From Pedobacter sp. B4-66 (GTDB taxonomy: Bacteria; Bacteroidota; Bacteroidia; Sphingobacteriales; Sphingobacteriaceae), in contig NZ_JAFVME010000014.1 in NCBI RefSeq assembly GCF_018492665.1, positions 1 to 64,000 on the forward strand: a DNA stretch of 64,000 nt, given 5' to 3'. Under the pieces are notes generated by a model. It was given only the letters and a program-made list of their open reading frames with translations. It made no database searches and had not been told where the DNA came from. A program made the translations under genes and the position numbers. This document shows, one piece after another, positions 8,747 to 17,790 of the stretch (its first letter is position 1; the number at the start of each line of letters is the position of its first letter).

Positions 8747-11273
8747 TCCCGCACTTAAAAGATCTGTAAACATTAGCTGGCTTTTTAAAATGGCTTGGCG
8801 TGATGCGCGTCGCAATAAATCCCGTCTGTTTCTTTTCGTTTCGTCAATTATCCTCGGAATTGCAGCATTAGTAGCTGTGTATTCATTTAGAGATAACATG
8901 CAGCGCGACATTGATAATCAGGCCAAAATGCTTACCGGAGCAGATCTGACCATACAAGCTCGCAAACCTGTGAGTGCAAAAACCCAAGCCGTACTGGATA
9001 CCTTAGGAAATGAAAAAGCATCAGAAAGAAGCTTTGCATCAATGATCTATTTTCTTAAAAATCAAGGCAGTAGATTGGTGCAAGTGCGAGCACTCGAAGG
9101 TAATTATCCGTTTTACGGCACCATTGAAACTACTCCGGCAAATGCTGCAAGGACCTTTCAGCAAGAGCGCAGGGCATTAGTTGATAAAACAGTAATGCTG
9201 CAATTCAACGCCAAACCCGGTGACTCCATTAAAATTGGCAGCCTTAACTTCCTAATAGCCGGAATATTGGATAAAGCACCCGGACAAACCGGAATATCAG
9301 CTACTGTAGCGCCTGTAGTTTATATTCCATTAAAGTATCTTGAGCAAACCGGATTAACTAAAATAGGCAGCAGAATCCAATACAAGTATTACTACAGATA
9401 CAATAAACCATCCGCTGTAGCAACTCAGGTAAAAAAAATCCAACCTTTACTTGATAAGGAAGGCCTCGACACAGAAACTGTAGAATCTAAAAAGGAAAGC
9501 ACCGGAAAGTCGTTCAGAGATGTAAGCAGATTTCTTGAGCTATCAGGTTTTATTGCGCTACTATTAGGATGTATAGGTGTTGGAAGTGCCATTCATGTTT
9601 ACATTGGCGAAAAACTAAACTCCATAGCTACCCTACGTTGTTTGGGCTTAAAAGCATGGGAGGCATTTTTAATTTACCTCATCCAAATTGTTTTTATTGG
9701 ATTTATTGGCGCTGTTTTAGGCGCTGCATTAGGTACAATAATACAGTTTGCACTGCCAATGGTACTAAAAGATTTCATACCTGTAGAACTTACGCTGCAA
9801 ATTTCATGGCTTGCCATCGGACAAGGCGTATTACTAGGTTTAATCATTTCAGTTTTATTTGCACTACCCTCACTTCTTTCTGTACGTACTATTTCTCCAT
9901 TAAACGCCATCAGACATTCGTTTGAGAAATCAACCGACCCAAGAGATCCGCTAAAATGGTTCGTATATTTACTTATCTTACTTTTTGTACTGGCCTTTAC
10001 CAGATTCCAAATGAGTAGCTGGATGCAGGCGGCTGTGTTTACTGCAAGTATCCTGATTGCGTTCCTTTTACTTTTTGGTTTATCCCGACTCCTAATGTGG
10101 GCGGTAAAAAGAGTCATCCCAAGCTCTTCCAGTTATTTATGGAGACAGGGTTTTGCTAACCTTTACCGACCAAATAACCAAACCCTTATGCTTACGGTAT
10201 CTATAGGTTTATCAGCAGCATTTATCTGTACCTTATTTTTTGTACAAGGCATTTTAATAAAACGGGTAACCATATCTGCTGAAGGAAATCAGGCAAACAT
10301 GATTCTATTTGATATTCAAAACGAACAAAAGGAAGCCGTAGCAAAATTAACCCGAGATTATAAATTACCGGTAATGAATCAGGTGCCGGTTGTAACCGTT
10401 AGAATCGAAAAGATATATGCAAAAAAAGCACTTAAGGATACAGCTAAAGATTCTAAACGTGCAACACAGGGAGAACTTAGGGTAACTTTTCAGGACACAC
10501 TAACCTCAGCAGAAAAAGTAACAGAAGGTGTATGGAAAGGCAAAATAAAACCAGGGGCACAAGTATATGTATCCTTAGAAGAAGGTTATGCCAAACATAT
10601 CCATGCGGGCGTTGGCGATAGTATCGTTTTTAATGTACAAGGATTATTGATACCTACTGTTGTCGGAAGTTTAAGAGAAGTAAATTGGGCAAGGATGCAG
10701 ACCAATTTTAGGGTTGTTTTCCCGACAGGCGTACTTGAGGATGCTCCGCAATTTCATGTATTGATGACCCGAATTACCTCAAACGATGTTTCGGCCAATT
10801 TCCAAAGTGCTGTTGTAAAAGAATTCCCTAATGTATCTGTTATAGATTTAGGGCTCATATTAAAAACCTTGGATGAACTATTGTCGAAAATAAGTTTTGT
10901 AATCCAGTTTATGGCGGCATTTAGCATGGCAACAGGCTGGATAGTGCTCGTTTCGGCGGTATTAACTAGCAGAGGCCAGCGATTAAGAGAAAGCGTATTA
11001 CTCAGAACCCTTGGAGCAAGCCGAAAACAGATTCTTGTAATTACAGCTATTGAGTATTTATTTCTAGGTGCATTCTCTGCCGGTGCAGGGATAATTCTTG
11101 CCCTTGGAGGCAGTTGGTTGTTAGCCGTATTCAGTTTTGATACCAGCTTTACTCCTTCCCTGCTTCCAATACTTTTGTTATTTACCCTAATTTGTTTTTT
11201 AGTAGTATTAACAGGGGTACTGAATAGCAGAAAAGTATTAAACACTCCTCCGTTAGCTGTATTAAACTCTTAA
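8733..11273 (+). CDS. ybbP: FtsX-like ABC permease, YbbP family
   Basis: The 846-residue inner-membrane permease is similar in size to E. coli YbbP (804). It has a cytoplasmic N-terminus with DARRNKSRLFLF, a first membrane helix near 35-50, a periplasmic MacB-like domain (about 55-250), an FtsX block with three helices (about 265-385), a central pair of helices (about 410-460), a second periplasmic region and a C-terminal FtsX block (about 725-840). The duplicated FtsX layout separates YbbP from LolC/E and MacB. It works with YbbA, probably moving or extracting hydrophobic compounds or lipids acted on by the neighbouring esterase; the substrate is inferred only from context. Confidence 0.85.
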   Translation: MQQDNPALKRSVNISWLFKMAWRDARRNKSRLFLFVSSIILGIAALVAVYSFRDNMQRDIDNQAKMLTGADLTIQARKPVSAKTQAVLDTLGNEKASERSFASMIYFLKNQGSRLVQVRALEGNYPFYGTIETTPANAARTFQQERRALVDKTVMLQFNAKPGDSIKIGSLNFLIAGILDKAPGQTGISATVAPVVYIPLKYLEQTGLTKIGSRIQYKYYYRYNKPSAVATQVKKIQPLLDKEGLDTETVESKKESTGKSFRDVSRFLELSGFIALLLGCIGVGSAIHVYIGEKLNSIATLRCLGLKAWEAFLIYLIQIVFIGFIGAVLGAALGTIIQFALPMVLKDFIPVELTLQISWLAIGQGVLLGLIISVLFALPSLLSVRTISPLNAIRHSFEKSTDPRDPLKWFVYLLILLFVLAFTRFQMSSWMQAAVFTASILIAFLLLFGLSRLLMWAVKRVIPSSSSYLWRQGFANLYRPNNQTLMLTVSIGLSAAFICTLFFVQGILIKRVTISAEGNQANMILFDIQNEQKEAVAKLTRDYKLPVMNQVPVVTVRIEKIYAKKALKDTAKDSKRATQGELRVTFQDTLTSAEKVTEGVWKGKIKPGAQVYVSLEEGYAKHIHAGVGDSIVFNVQGLLIPTVVGSLREVNWARMQTNFRVVFPTGVLEDAPQFHVLMTRITSNDVSANFQSAVVKEFPNVSVIDLGLILKTLDELLSKISFVIQFMAAFSMATGWIVLVSAVLTSRGQRLRESVLLRTLGASRKQILVITAIEYLFLGAFSAGAGIILALGGSWLLAVFSFDTSFTPSLLPILLLFTLICFLVVLTGVLNSRKVLNTPPLAVLNS

Positions 11274-11319
11274 CCTATAATTTATTCGAAAACATACAAT
11301 ACACATCCACATAAAACGC

Positions 11320-11327
11320 TATTTTTG
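11320..11327 (+). promoter_or_regulatory. -7 promoter box upstream of CDF gene
   Basis: TATTTTTG matches TAnnTTTG and would start a transcript near 11333, giving a leader of about 75 nt. No clear TTTG is seen 19-21 bp upstream. Confidence 0.35.
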
Positions 11328-11407
11328 CGCCCCCAAAAGGAATTCCCAGGAAGATATATTTAGCTCATCATCATCCTGAGGATAATCTAATAACAACTAA
11401 CTTTGCA

Positions 11408-12295
11408 ATGGAATTATCATCAAAAAACACTTCTAAAGAAGCCATACGAACTACTCAGCTAGGTATCATTATCAGCATAGCTTTAATATTTGTGAAAGGT
11501 CTTTCAGGATATCTTGGTCATTCCTATGCTTTAATTGCTGATGCTACCGAATCCGGGGCAGATGTAGTTAGTTCAGGCTTACTTTGGCTGGCACTTATTT
11601 ATGCTCAACGACCTGCCGATCAGGGGCATCCTTATGGGCATGGAAAGGCCGAGCCCATCGCAGCAGTACTAATAGGGTTATTTCTAATAGCAGCTGCAGG
11701 ATGGATTGCGTACCATTCCATATATTACATCAGAACACCGCACGGACTTCCTAAAAGCTATACCCTAATTGTACTACTTATCGTAATTCTCTCAAAGGAA
11801 ATCTTGTTCCGCTATGTACTTAAAGTCGGGAAACGATTAAACAGTCAGGCTGTAAAAGCAGACGCTTATCATCATAGAAGTGATGCCATTACCTCAATTG
11901 CAGCATTTATTGGAATTGTAATTGCGCTTGTATTAGGTAAAGGATATGAAGGAGCCGACGACTGGGCGGCATTAATGGCCTGCGTATTCATCATCTATAA
12001 TGCTATAAAAATCATACGTCCCGCGTTTTCAGAAATTATGGATGCCGCGCCATCACCAGAATTCATAGCAGAAATTTCCAGAATAGCCGCTCAACATATC
12101 GAAGTAAAGGAAGTGGAAAAGTGCTTCGTCAGAAAAATGGGTCTACAATACTATGTAGATATGCACATAGAAGTAGATGGCACCATCGATGTATTTACTG
12201 CACACCAGGTAGCCCATCAGGTAAAAGACGAACTCCTGGCTTCAGATTTAAGTATTAAAGATGTAATTATACACGTTGAGCCACATTTGGCGTAA
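11408..12295 (+). CDS. Cation diffusion facilitator metal transporter
   Basis: This 295-residue protein has six membrane segments and a C-terminal cytoplasmic dimerisation domain (about 205-295). It exchanges protons for divalent metal, usually Zn, Fe, Co or Cd, and exports the metal from the cytoplasm. The site A motifs are DATESGAD (45-52) in helix 2 and HHRSD in helix 5. The first is a variant of DAxHSxxD in which Glu48 replaces His. GHPYGHGKAEP is the conserved loop after helix 2. Its 3' end overlaps the convergent rpiA end by 29 bp. Metal specificity cannot be read from the sequence. Confidence 0.88.
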   Translation: MELSSKNTSKEAIRTTQLGIIISIALIFVKGLSGYLGHSYALIADATESGADVVSSGLLWLALIYAQRPADQGHPYGHGKAEPIAAVLIGLFLIAAAGWIAYHSIYYIRTPHGLPKSYTLIVLLIVILSKEILFRYVLKVGKRLNSQAVKADAYHHRSDAITSIAAFIGIVIALVLGKGYEGADDWAALMACVFIIYNAIKIIRPAFSEIMDAAPSPEFIAEISRIAAQHIEVKEVEKCFVRKMGLQYYVDMHIEVDGTIDVFTAHQVAHQVKDELLASDLSIKDVIIHVEPHLA

Positions 12296-12968
12296 TTACC
12301 TTAATTCCATTTTTACCTGCTATGATTGCCTTTGTAGCCATCCCGTAAAATAAAGAATGCTCTACCACACCCGGTATCATTTTAATTTGAACGTTTAGCT
12401 TTTGCAATTCAGGTAATTCAGCAAAATGAACATCAGCCAATAGGTTGCCATTGTCTGAGATAACAGCACCATCTTTTTGAGTGCTCATGCGCAGCTTTAT
12501 TGAAGAACCCGGAAACTCAAACGACAATCTACCAAGTACCATTTGCAAAGCCTGCGGCAGTATTTCTAACACTAGCGGATAAGTAGCATCCAGTTTTTCG
12601 GAGAATTTACCCTCATCTCCTATCAATATAAAATCTGTTGCCATCGCCGCCAGAATCTTTTCGGTGGTATGAATCCCACCGCCACTTTTTAAAGCATTCA
12701 GTTCTTCGTCAAACTGATCACAGCCATCAAAATAAACATCTATCTTTTTAAGTAGCGATGGCGACTGCACCTTTAATCCGTTTTGCTGTAAATAGACAGT
12801 GGTTTTAAATGACGACGAAGTAAAAGTAACACTTGCAGCCAAATCCTCATCCTGCTTAACCATGTCTACCAAATGAGATACCGTTGTTCCCGCTCCTAAA
12901 CCTACAATTTGCCCTGTTTTAATGAAAGGCAAGGCTGCCTTTGCTGCTTCTATCTTATAATCGATCAT
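12267..12968 (-). CDS. rpiA: Ribose-5-phosphate isomerase A
   Basis: This 233-residue enzyme interconverts ribose 5-phosphate and ribulose 5-phosphate in the pentose phosphate pathway. GLGAGTTV is the phosphate loop. DGCD (81-84) and KSGGG with Lys94 and Glu103 retain, at identical numbering, the four active-site residues of E. coli RpiA (Asp81, Asp84, Lys94, Glu103), although the usual DGADE and KGGGGA motifs are changed to DGCDQ and KSGGGI. The gene is monocistronic, with its tail overlapping the CDF gene by 29 bp in convergent orientation. Assignment is secure. Confidence 0.9.
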   Translation of the reverse strand: MIDYKIEAAKAALPFIKTGQIVGLGAGTTVSHLVDMVKQDEDLAASVTFTSSSFKTTVYLQQNGLKVQSPSLLKKIDVYFDGCDQFDEELNALKSGGGIHTTEKILAAMATDFILIGDEGKFSEKLDATYPLVLEILPQALQMVLGRLSFEFPGSSIKLRMSTQKDGAVISDNGNLLADVHFAELPELQKLNVQIKMIPGVVEHSLFYGMATKAIIAGKNGIKVITPNVAQRV

Positions 12969-13067
12969 GGCGGCAATTTAGAAATTCACGGCAGATTTCA
13001 AACAATTATTTTCACTATATTTAATCCATAAGCCACTAAAACCAATCGAAAGTAACGCTCTAAAAGC

Positions 13068-14213
13068 ATGATAAAAAGACCCCTTAAGTACATTACAACA
13101 ACAATACTTATTTTAAGCACCTCTCTATTTAGCTTTGGTCAGGCTGCCAAAGCAGAGGCTGAGATAAGAGACATCATGAAAAAACTGGATGCCGTAGGGC
13201 TATCAGTTGCAGTCGTAAAAAAGGGCAACATCATTTACACAAACTCCTTCGGTCTTAAAAATATTGAAAGCAATACAGCACTGACAGATAAAGATATTTT
13301 CAGAATTGCATCTATTTCAAAATCCTTCTCTGCCACCTCCATTATGCAACTTGCAGAAGCAGGAAAACTATCTTTAGATGATGACTTCAGCAAACTGGTT
13401 GGTTTCAAAGTAAGAAATCCCAAATTCCCTGAAACCATCATTACCCTTAAAATGGTACTTTCCCACACCTCTAGTATAAATGATAGTGAAGGCTATTTCA
13501 ATTTCAATGTTATTAACCCGGAGAAAAGCCAGAATTGGACAAAATGTTATAATGATTACGAACCCGGGAAAGCGTACAAATACTGCAATCTGAATTTTAA
13601 TATGGTGGGCGCAGTAATAGAAAAACTATCAGGAGAAAGGTTCGATCAATATGTAAAGCATCACATCCTAGATCCATTGAAGCTCTATGGTGGCTATTGT
13701 GTAGATTCATTAGACAACAGCCTATTCACAACTTTATATGAATACGACAAGGTTTCCAAAACTTTTGTCCCAGATCCTTCCGCCTATGCATCACGCAGGG
13801 AAGAGTTAAAAAACTATGTAACAGGTTACAGTACTCCTCTATTTTCTCCAACTGGAGGAATGAAGATATCCGCTACCGACCTTGCAAGATACATGACCAT
13901 GCACATGAATCAGGGTAAGTATAAAGGTGTAAAGATCATCACCAAAAAGAGCGCTAAATTAATGCAAACAAAAATTTCTGAAGAAGAGGGTTATGGCTTG
14001 GCAATAACGAATGTAGACAACTTGATTCCAGGAAAGATCATGACAGGACATACAGGTTCTGCTTACGGATTGTATAGTGCTATGTTTTTTGAACCAAAAG
14101 AAAAGTTTGGAATAGTTGTCATCACCAACGGCTCCAATACTACTTACACCAATGATTTTAACAGCATATTATTAGAAACCATCAATTGTCTGTATAACAA
14201 TTTCATAAAATAG
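13068..14213 (+). CDS. Serine beta-lactamase-like hydrolase (class C/EstB family)
   Basis: This 381-residue secreted hydrolase has a signal peptide of about 24-28 residues (ending SLFSFGQA). It shows the three penicillin-binding-protein motifs: SISK (nucleophile Ser82, Lys85), YCN (Tyr172) and a HTG triad in GHTGSAYG near the C-terminus. The family includes D-amino-acid peptidases, esterases and class C beta-lactamases; HTG instead of KTG is common in the esterase/peptidase members. It probably acts in the periplasm on peptides or esters. It stands alone, with a 3-bp gap to the convergent neighbour. Resistance activity should not be assumed. Confidence 0.8.
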   Translation: MIKRPLKYITTTILILSTSLFSFGQAAKAEAEIRDIMKKLDAVGLSVAVVKKGNIIYTNSFGLKNIESNTALTDKDIFRIASISKSFSATSIMQLAEAGKLSLDDDFSKLVGFKVRNPKFPETIITLKMVLSHTSSINDSEGYFNFNVINPEKSQNWTKCYNDYEPGKAYKYCNLNFNMVGAVIEKLSGERFDQYVKHHILDPLKLYGGYCVDSLDNSLFTTLYEYDKVSKTFVPDPSAYASRREELKNYVTGYSTPLFSPTGGMKISATDLARYMTMHMNQGKYKGVKIITKKSAKLMQTKISEEEGYGLAITNVDNLIPGKIMTGHTGSAYGLYSAMFFEPKEKFGIVVITNGSNTTYTNDFNSILLETINCLYNNFIK

Positions 14214-14216
14214 ATA

Positions 14217-15128
14217 TTACAGTCCTGTAGATATACCTAGTCGCAAATAGCTATACTTATTTCGGTAATAGATATTATACGGATCTTCACCATAATAGCC
14301 CACAGCAGCCATTAAAAATACATTACTCATAAAAGGGAAACTGTAATTAAATGATGTTTCTACATTAAGGCGTTTCTTTATAGCAAAAGCATCATAATTA
14401 TCCATAGGATTCACCGCATAATTTAAACCAATATTTGCACGCCAGTTCTCTTTCTGTTTAACATATCTACGAAGTGAAAAATCGTACAGCACCCTTGTAA
14501 ACCCATAATCATGTACAAGCACCTTTTCATAATTAAACCATTTGTGCCATTCAAAGCCACCATAGTGATTTAATGTATAATAAATAGAATTAAGTGGTTT
14601 GGTTCGGTTGCCAAAATTGTAGCCTACAGTAAGGTAATTAGTACTAAAATTGCCGGTTTTGGTGTTTATAGTACCATCCAAATTTAACGCTTCCCCATCT
14701 TGACCATTTGAATGATGAGTAAATTTTAACGTTGCGTACTTATAATTCTTAACAGACTGACTGAGCCTAAAATAGAAAGTGCCTCCCAGCTTCAAATCCG
14801 GAGTCCTCACACCTGATGATTTATCGTCAATAACCTTAACTGTAAAGTCTGGGACCATAGCAAAAGCGACAGGTGATTCAGGTATAGCCAATATTATATA
14901 CGTCCTGGTAATTCTCCCATTAATGATATACTTAACAGGACCAGCCAGTTCACCTCTGGGCGAAATGTACGATAAATCTCCATTTTCCTTATAAATATCA
15001 CTGTATTGTCTATTACATAAATACCTTAGGGTAACCAATGAATCTTTGCCCGCCGAGATACCAACTTGCGGAATTACAGTTTCAATACCTGCAAAATAAA
15101 AAACTACAATTAGATAGAATAGTTTCAT
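14217..15128 (-). CDS. Outer-membrane beta-barrel, phospholipase A1 (OMPLA)-like
   Basis: This 303-residue protein has a weak signal peptide (about 1-20) and a series of alternating beta strands ending in SYLRLGISTGL, a typical barrel terminus. The stretch THHSNG places His138 and Ser140 exactly as the His-x-Ser-Asn-Gly active-site motif of OMPLA (PldA). An Asn at 164 (FSTNYLTVGYNFG) could be the third residue, though spacing is 26 rather than 14. PldA hydrolyses phospholipids in the outer leaflet. The overall similarity is low, so it may instead be an inactive or unrelated barrel with a chance motif. No start other than the ATG at 15128 fits. Confidence 0.55.
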   Translation of the reverse strand: MKLFYLIVVFYFAGIETVIPQVGISAGKDSLVTLRYLCNRQYSDIYKENGDLSYISPRGELAGPVKYIINGRITRTYIILAIPESPVAFAMVPDFTVKVIDDKSSGVRTPDLKLGGTFYFRLSQSVKNYKYATLKFTHHSNGQDGEALNLDGTINTKTGNFSTNYLTVGYNFGNRTKPLNSIYYTLNHYGGFEWHKWFNYEKVLVHDYGFTRVLYDFSLRRYVKQKENWRANIGLNYAVNPMDNYDAFAIKKRLNVETSFNYSFPFMSNVFLMAAVGYYGEDPYNIYYRNKYSYLRLGISTGL

Positions 15129-15298
15129 TGAGCCCCTTATTGAAATATACGTTATAACAGCTATAACAGTTTACCTCGAATAGTGTTTTTCTATAAAAAG
15201 CTATATTAAACCTAAAATGAAAAGTGTTTGATATATTTCAACTTCAGACCTAATTATTTAAGCTAATTCTTATATTAGCATCCTTAAAATAAAAACTC

Positions 15299-16015
15299 AT
15301 GAAAAGAAAATTAATCGTTTTAGCAGTCTCTGCATTCATATTTAGCAGTGCAATGGCTCAAACACCTAATACGCTCTCAAAAGAAGAAAAAAAGGCTGGC
15401 TGGAAATTGTTATTTGACGGAAAAACGACAAAAGGATGGCACACCTATCTTAAAAAAGAAGCAGGTGCAAAATGGGAGGTTAAAGATGGAGCAATAGTTT
15501 TTAATCCAACCTTGTCAACTGGTGGAGGCGATCTTGTTACTGATGGCATTTATGAGAATTATGAACTTAACCTAGAGTGGAAAATATCTAAAGGTGGTAA
15601 CAGTGGAATCATCTTCGATATTCAGGAAGATCCAAAATATGGAGCTACTTACCTTACTGGTCCTGAAATGCAAGTATTAGATAATATTGATGCTAGCGAT
15701 AACAAAAAAGAGAATCACCTTGCAGGATGTTTGTATGATATGTCTGGAGACGCTACAGTTTCTAAACCGGTACCAGTTGGCGAATGGAACAAAGTTAAAT
15801 TGATCCAGAATAAAGGACATCTTACTTTCTGGCTAAACGGCATCAAAACATTCGAAGGACAAATAGGTAGCGCCGAATGGAACCAAATGGTCGCTAACAG
15901 TAAATTTAAAAACAAAGACTTTGCTGACTTTGCGAAAGTTGCGAAAGGTAAAATTGCTTTGCAAGAACACCCGGGCTCTAGCCAGTGGAGAAACATTAAA
16001 ATCCGTACTTTATAA
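15299..16015 (+). CDS. DUF1080 / 3-keto-disaccharide hydrolase family protein
   Basis: This 238-residue exported protein has a signal peptide (cleavage after AMA, about residue 20) and a single DUF1080 concanavalin-like sandwich domain (about 30-235). Typical landmarks are GWKLLFDGKTTKGWHTY, KWEVKDGAI, SGIIFDIQED, PEMQVLDN and the closing LQEHPGSSQWRNIKIRTL-like end. Family members bind or hydrolyse carbohydrates, in characterised cases 3-keto-glycosides. It is monocistronic and followed by a strong bidirectional terminator. The sugar acted on cannot be predicted. Confidence 0.85.
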   Translation: MKRKLIVLAVSAFIFSSAMAQTPNTLSKEEKKAGWKLLFDGKTTKGWHTYLKKEAGAKWEVKDGAIVFNPTLSTGGGDLVTDGIYENYELNLEWKISKGGNSGIIFDIQEDPKYGATYLTGPEMQVLDNIDASDNKKENHLAGCLYDMSGDATVSKPVPVGEWNKVKLIQNKGHLTFWLNGIKTFEGQIGSAEWNQMVANSKFKNKDFADFAKVAKGKIALQEHPGSSQWRNIKIRTL

Positions 16016-16054
16016 TTCTGCGTGAAGCATAATTGTATAAACCGATATTTATAT

Positions 16055-16091
16055 AAAAAAGTGGGATCATAGTTTATGATCCCACTTTTTT
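16055..16091. terminator. Bidirectional intrinsic terminator
   Basis: GTGGGATCAT (16061-16070) and ATGATCCCAC (16076-16085) form a perfect 10-bp stem with a 5-nt loop, flanked by AAAAAA and TTTTTT. It serves both the DUF1080 gene and the convergent lipoprotein gene. Confidence 0.9.
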
Positions 16092-16096
16092 ATATC

Positions 16097-16585
16097 CTAT
16101 TTGCATTCCGCTGGCGCAAAAGTGAATCTGCCCTTTTCAAAATTGATCGGCTTTCCTTTTACAAAATACGATTTCCCTAATGAGGTTTCAATCTGACCAA
16201 CGCCCAACACTAGTTTGCCATCTTTTTTCAATAACGCCAACGGATTTTTATAAATGGTTTTGTTTGTACCAATGTTAAAAGTGTAATCAACAAATAATGT
16301 ATCCCCACTAAATTTCCCCGCAATTAAGCCATCGTTAGTTGCTTTTTCATGATATTTTATAACCAAACCACCAGTAACTTTTCCCTGAGCAGAAGTAACT
16401 ACATTAAGATGTGCAGTATCTACCCCATCTATAGCAATAAAACATTCTTTACTAACCTGGGCATCTGCAGTATCCATTTTGGTACTATCTTTCAGTTCCG
16501 AGGTTTTATCTCCTCCCTGGGTACAGCTAAATGCCAAAGGCAAAGCTATAAATGCTAAATAAAGTGCTGATTTTCTCATGGTCAT
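16097..16585 (-). CDS. Small hypothetical lipoprotein, 162 residues
   Basis: The N-terminus MRKSALYLAFIALPLAFSC is a lipoprotein signal with Cys21 (counting from the first Met), followed by a Gly/Asp/Lys-rich linker. The rest (about 45-162) is a small beta-rich domain with ECFIAIDGVDTAHLNV and a cysteine near the C-terminus (PAECK). I know similar short lipoproteins in Bacteroidota genomes but no function. A -7 box TAACTTTG lies on the minus strand at 16624-16617. Start could be the first Met or Met3. Confidence 0.7.
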   Translation of the reverse strand: MTMRKSALYLAFIALPLAFSCTQGGDKTSELKDSTKMDTADAQVSKECFIAIDGVDTAHLNVVTSAQGKVTGGLVIKYHEKATNDGLIAGKFSGDTLFVDYTFNIGTNKTIYKNPLALLKKDGKLVLGVGQIETSLGKSYFVKGKPINFEKGRFTFAPAECK

Positions 16586-16616
16586 AATTTAAGTTGATGG
16601 ATTAATAATTACTATA

Positions 16617-16624
16617 CAAAGTTA
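16617..16624 (-). promoter_or_regulatory. -7 promoter box of small lipoprotein gene
   Basis: The minus-strand sequence TAACTTTG matches TAnnTTTG and gives a predicted leader of about 27 nt to the ATG at 16585. Confidence 0.4.
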
Positions 16625-16628
16625 TACC

Positions 16629-17216
16629 CTAAATGGTTTTATAAACTATGCATCCTATTTTAGAAGGATGATCTTGTACCAAGATTTCCATATCCAATTT
16701 TCTAATCATATTTATCATCATAAAATCACCCCCTGCTGCCATGGTAAAGAACATACCAAATGCAAAAAGTTGAATGTTCCCCGTAATTAAAGCGATAATA
16801 GAAGGCAATATCCCCAATAATATACCGGGCATAATAGCGCCAGTTAAATAGTGCCTCAACTTTAATGGCTCTTTACAATGGCAATAAGGCGTAACTGCTT
16901 TCCAAATCACTCCGAACTTAATCGACTTAAAGCCCTCCTTTGCAAATAAACACCAGGTTATACCATGAATTAATTCATGAAGTACAATTCCAATAAGGAT
17001 TACCAAAATCATGATTGCACTTGTCATCAATCCATTCATTTCTTTTGGAAATAAATCCTTAAAGATGTCAAGTGTTCCATCACCCCATAAAAAATAGTAA
17101 AGAGGACCAAATAAAATGGCAAAAGGAATAAAATAAAAAATGGAGTTCACTTGCGCTTTCGCAGCATCAATAGTCATTTCCTCCATTTTATAATCAGGTA
17201 TTTCGAGCTGTTCCAT
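16629..17216 (-). CDS. DUF3267 integral-membrane putative zincin
   Basis: This 195-residue membrane protein has four to five hydrophobic segments and the zinc-protease motif HELIH in the second, followed by GITWCLFAK. GGDFMMINMIRK near residue 160 supplies the conserved downstream acidic residue expected of this family. DUF3267 proteins resemble site-2-type metalloproteases but have no established substrate. It lies in a minus-strand run of small genes with 30-45 bp gaps. Assignment to the family is good; enzymatic function is inferred from the motif. Confidence 0.8.
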   Translation of the reverse strand: MEQLEIPDYKMEEMTIDAAKAQVNSIFYFIPFAILFGPLYYFLWGDGTLDIFKDLFPKEMNGLMTSAIMILVILIGIVLHELIHGITWCLFAKEGFKSIKFGVIWKAVTPYCHCKEPLKLRHYLTGAIMPGILLGILPSIIALITGNIQLFAFGMFFTMAAGGDFMMINMIRKLDMEILVQDHPSKIGCIVYKTI

Positions 17217-17248
17217 AGTCTCGAACTAAGATAAAAAAGTAAATTGAA

Positions 17249-17680
17249 TTATTTTACCCTCAAATAAAGCGTACTAAATCCGTCGTAATAATTATCGCTA
17301 AGAAATAATGAGTCCTTTCTTAAAGACACTACATACTTTCTTATTTCTTTAGCAGGTGTATCAACTTCATTAAATGATATTGCGGTCTCGATTTGTCCGG
17401 AATAAATACTTTTTATTGTTGAGAACTCGTATTTACCTTCTTTAACAAGGTTTCCATTTTCGAGCTGTTGATAGGTATCTTTAGATTTAAATGCTAAAAC
17501 AGACCTTTTTCCTTCCTCAGCAGGTTTAGTTTCTCCTGTAAAACCGCCCCTTGAAAACTTAAGCTCCCAATTCCCAATCAGCTTTTGCTCAATATTTGGT
17601 TCAGATTTTTGTTTTTCGCAGGAATAGAAACCTACAGTTGTAAAAGCAAGAATCACCAAAAAGTACACTTTCATATCCAT
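17249..17680 (-). CDS. Hypothetical lipoprotein, lipocalin-like
   Basis: This 143-residue protein has a signal sequence with lipobox GFYSC (Cys20). The mature part reads LIGNWELKFSRGG followed by about eight predicted beta strands, resembling lipocalin-like domains of Bacteroidota lipoproteins (GxW start). No enzymatic residues are apparent. It lies 32 bp upstream of the DUF3267 gene on the same strand and may share its transcript. Function unknown. Confidence 0.7.
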   Translation of the reverse strand: MDMKVYFLVILAFTTVGFYSCEKQKSEPNIEQKLIGNWELKFSRGGFTGETKPAEEGKRSVLAFKSKDTYQQLENGNLVKEGKYEFSTIKSIYSGQIETAISFNEVDTPAKEIRKYVVSLRKDSLFLSDNYYDGFSTLYLRVK

Positions 17681-17790
17681 GTTTTAAGTTTTGCAGCTAA
17701 AACGGATTAAAAGCAAAAATCGCTACACCTTTCGCATTTTTTAATGCTAAAGATGTAGCGATCTGTATAATTTGGATATAGTTTTTAAGC

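Noticed and set aside
11369..11381. 13-mer shared inverted with 30598-30610
   Set aside because: One short match in gene-free DNA is insufficient to define a repeat family.
11398..11405. TAACTTTG as promoter of the CDF gene
   Set aside because: It ends 2 bp before the ATG, which would place the transcript start inside the coding region.
13068..14213. Beta-lactamase resistance gene
   Set aside because: The SxxK/YxN/HTG set is shared by esterases and peptidases; HTG and context do not support a resistance call.
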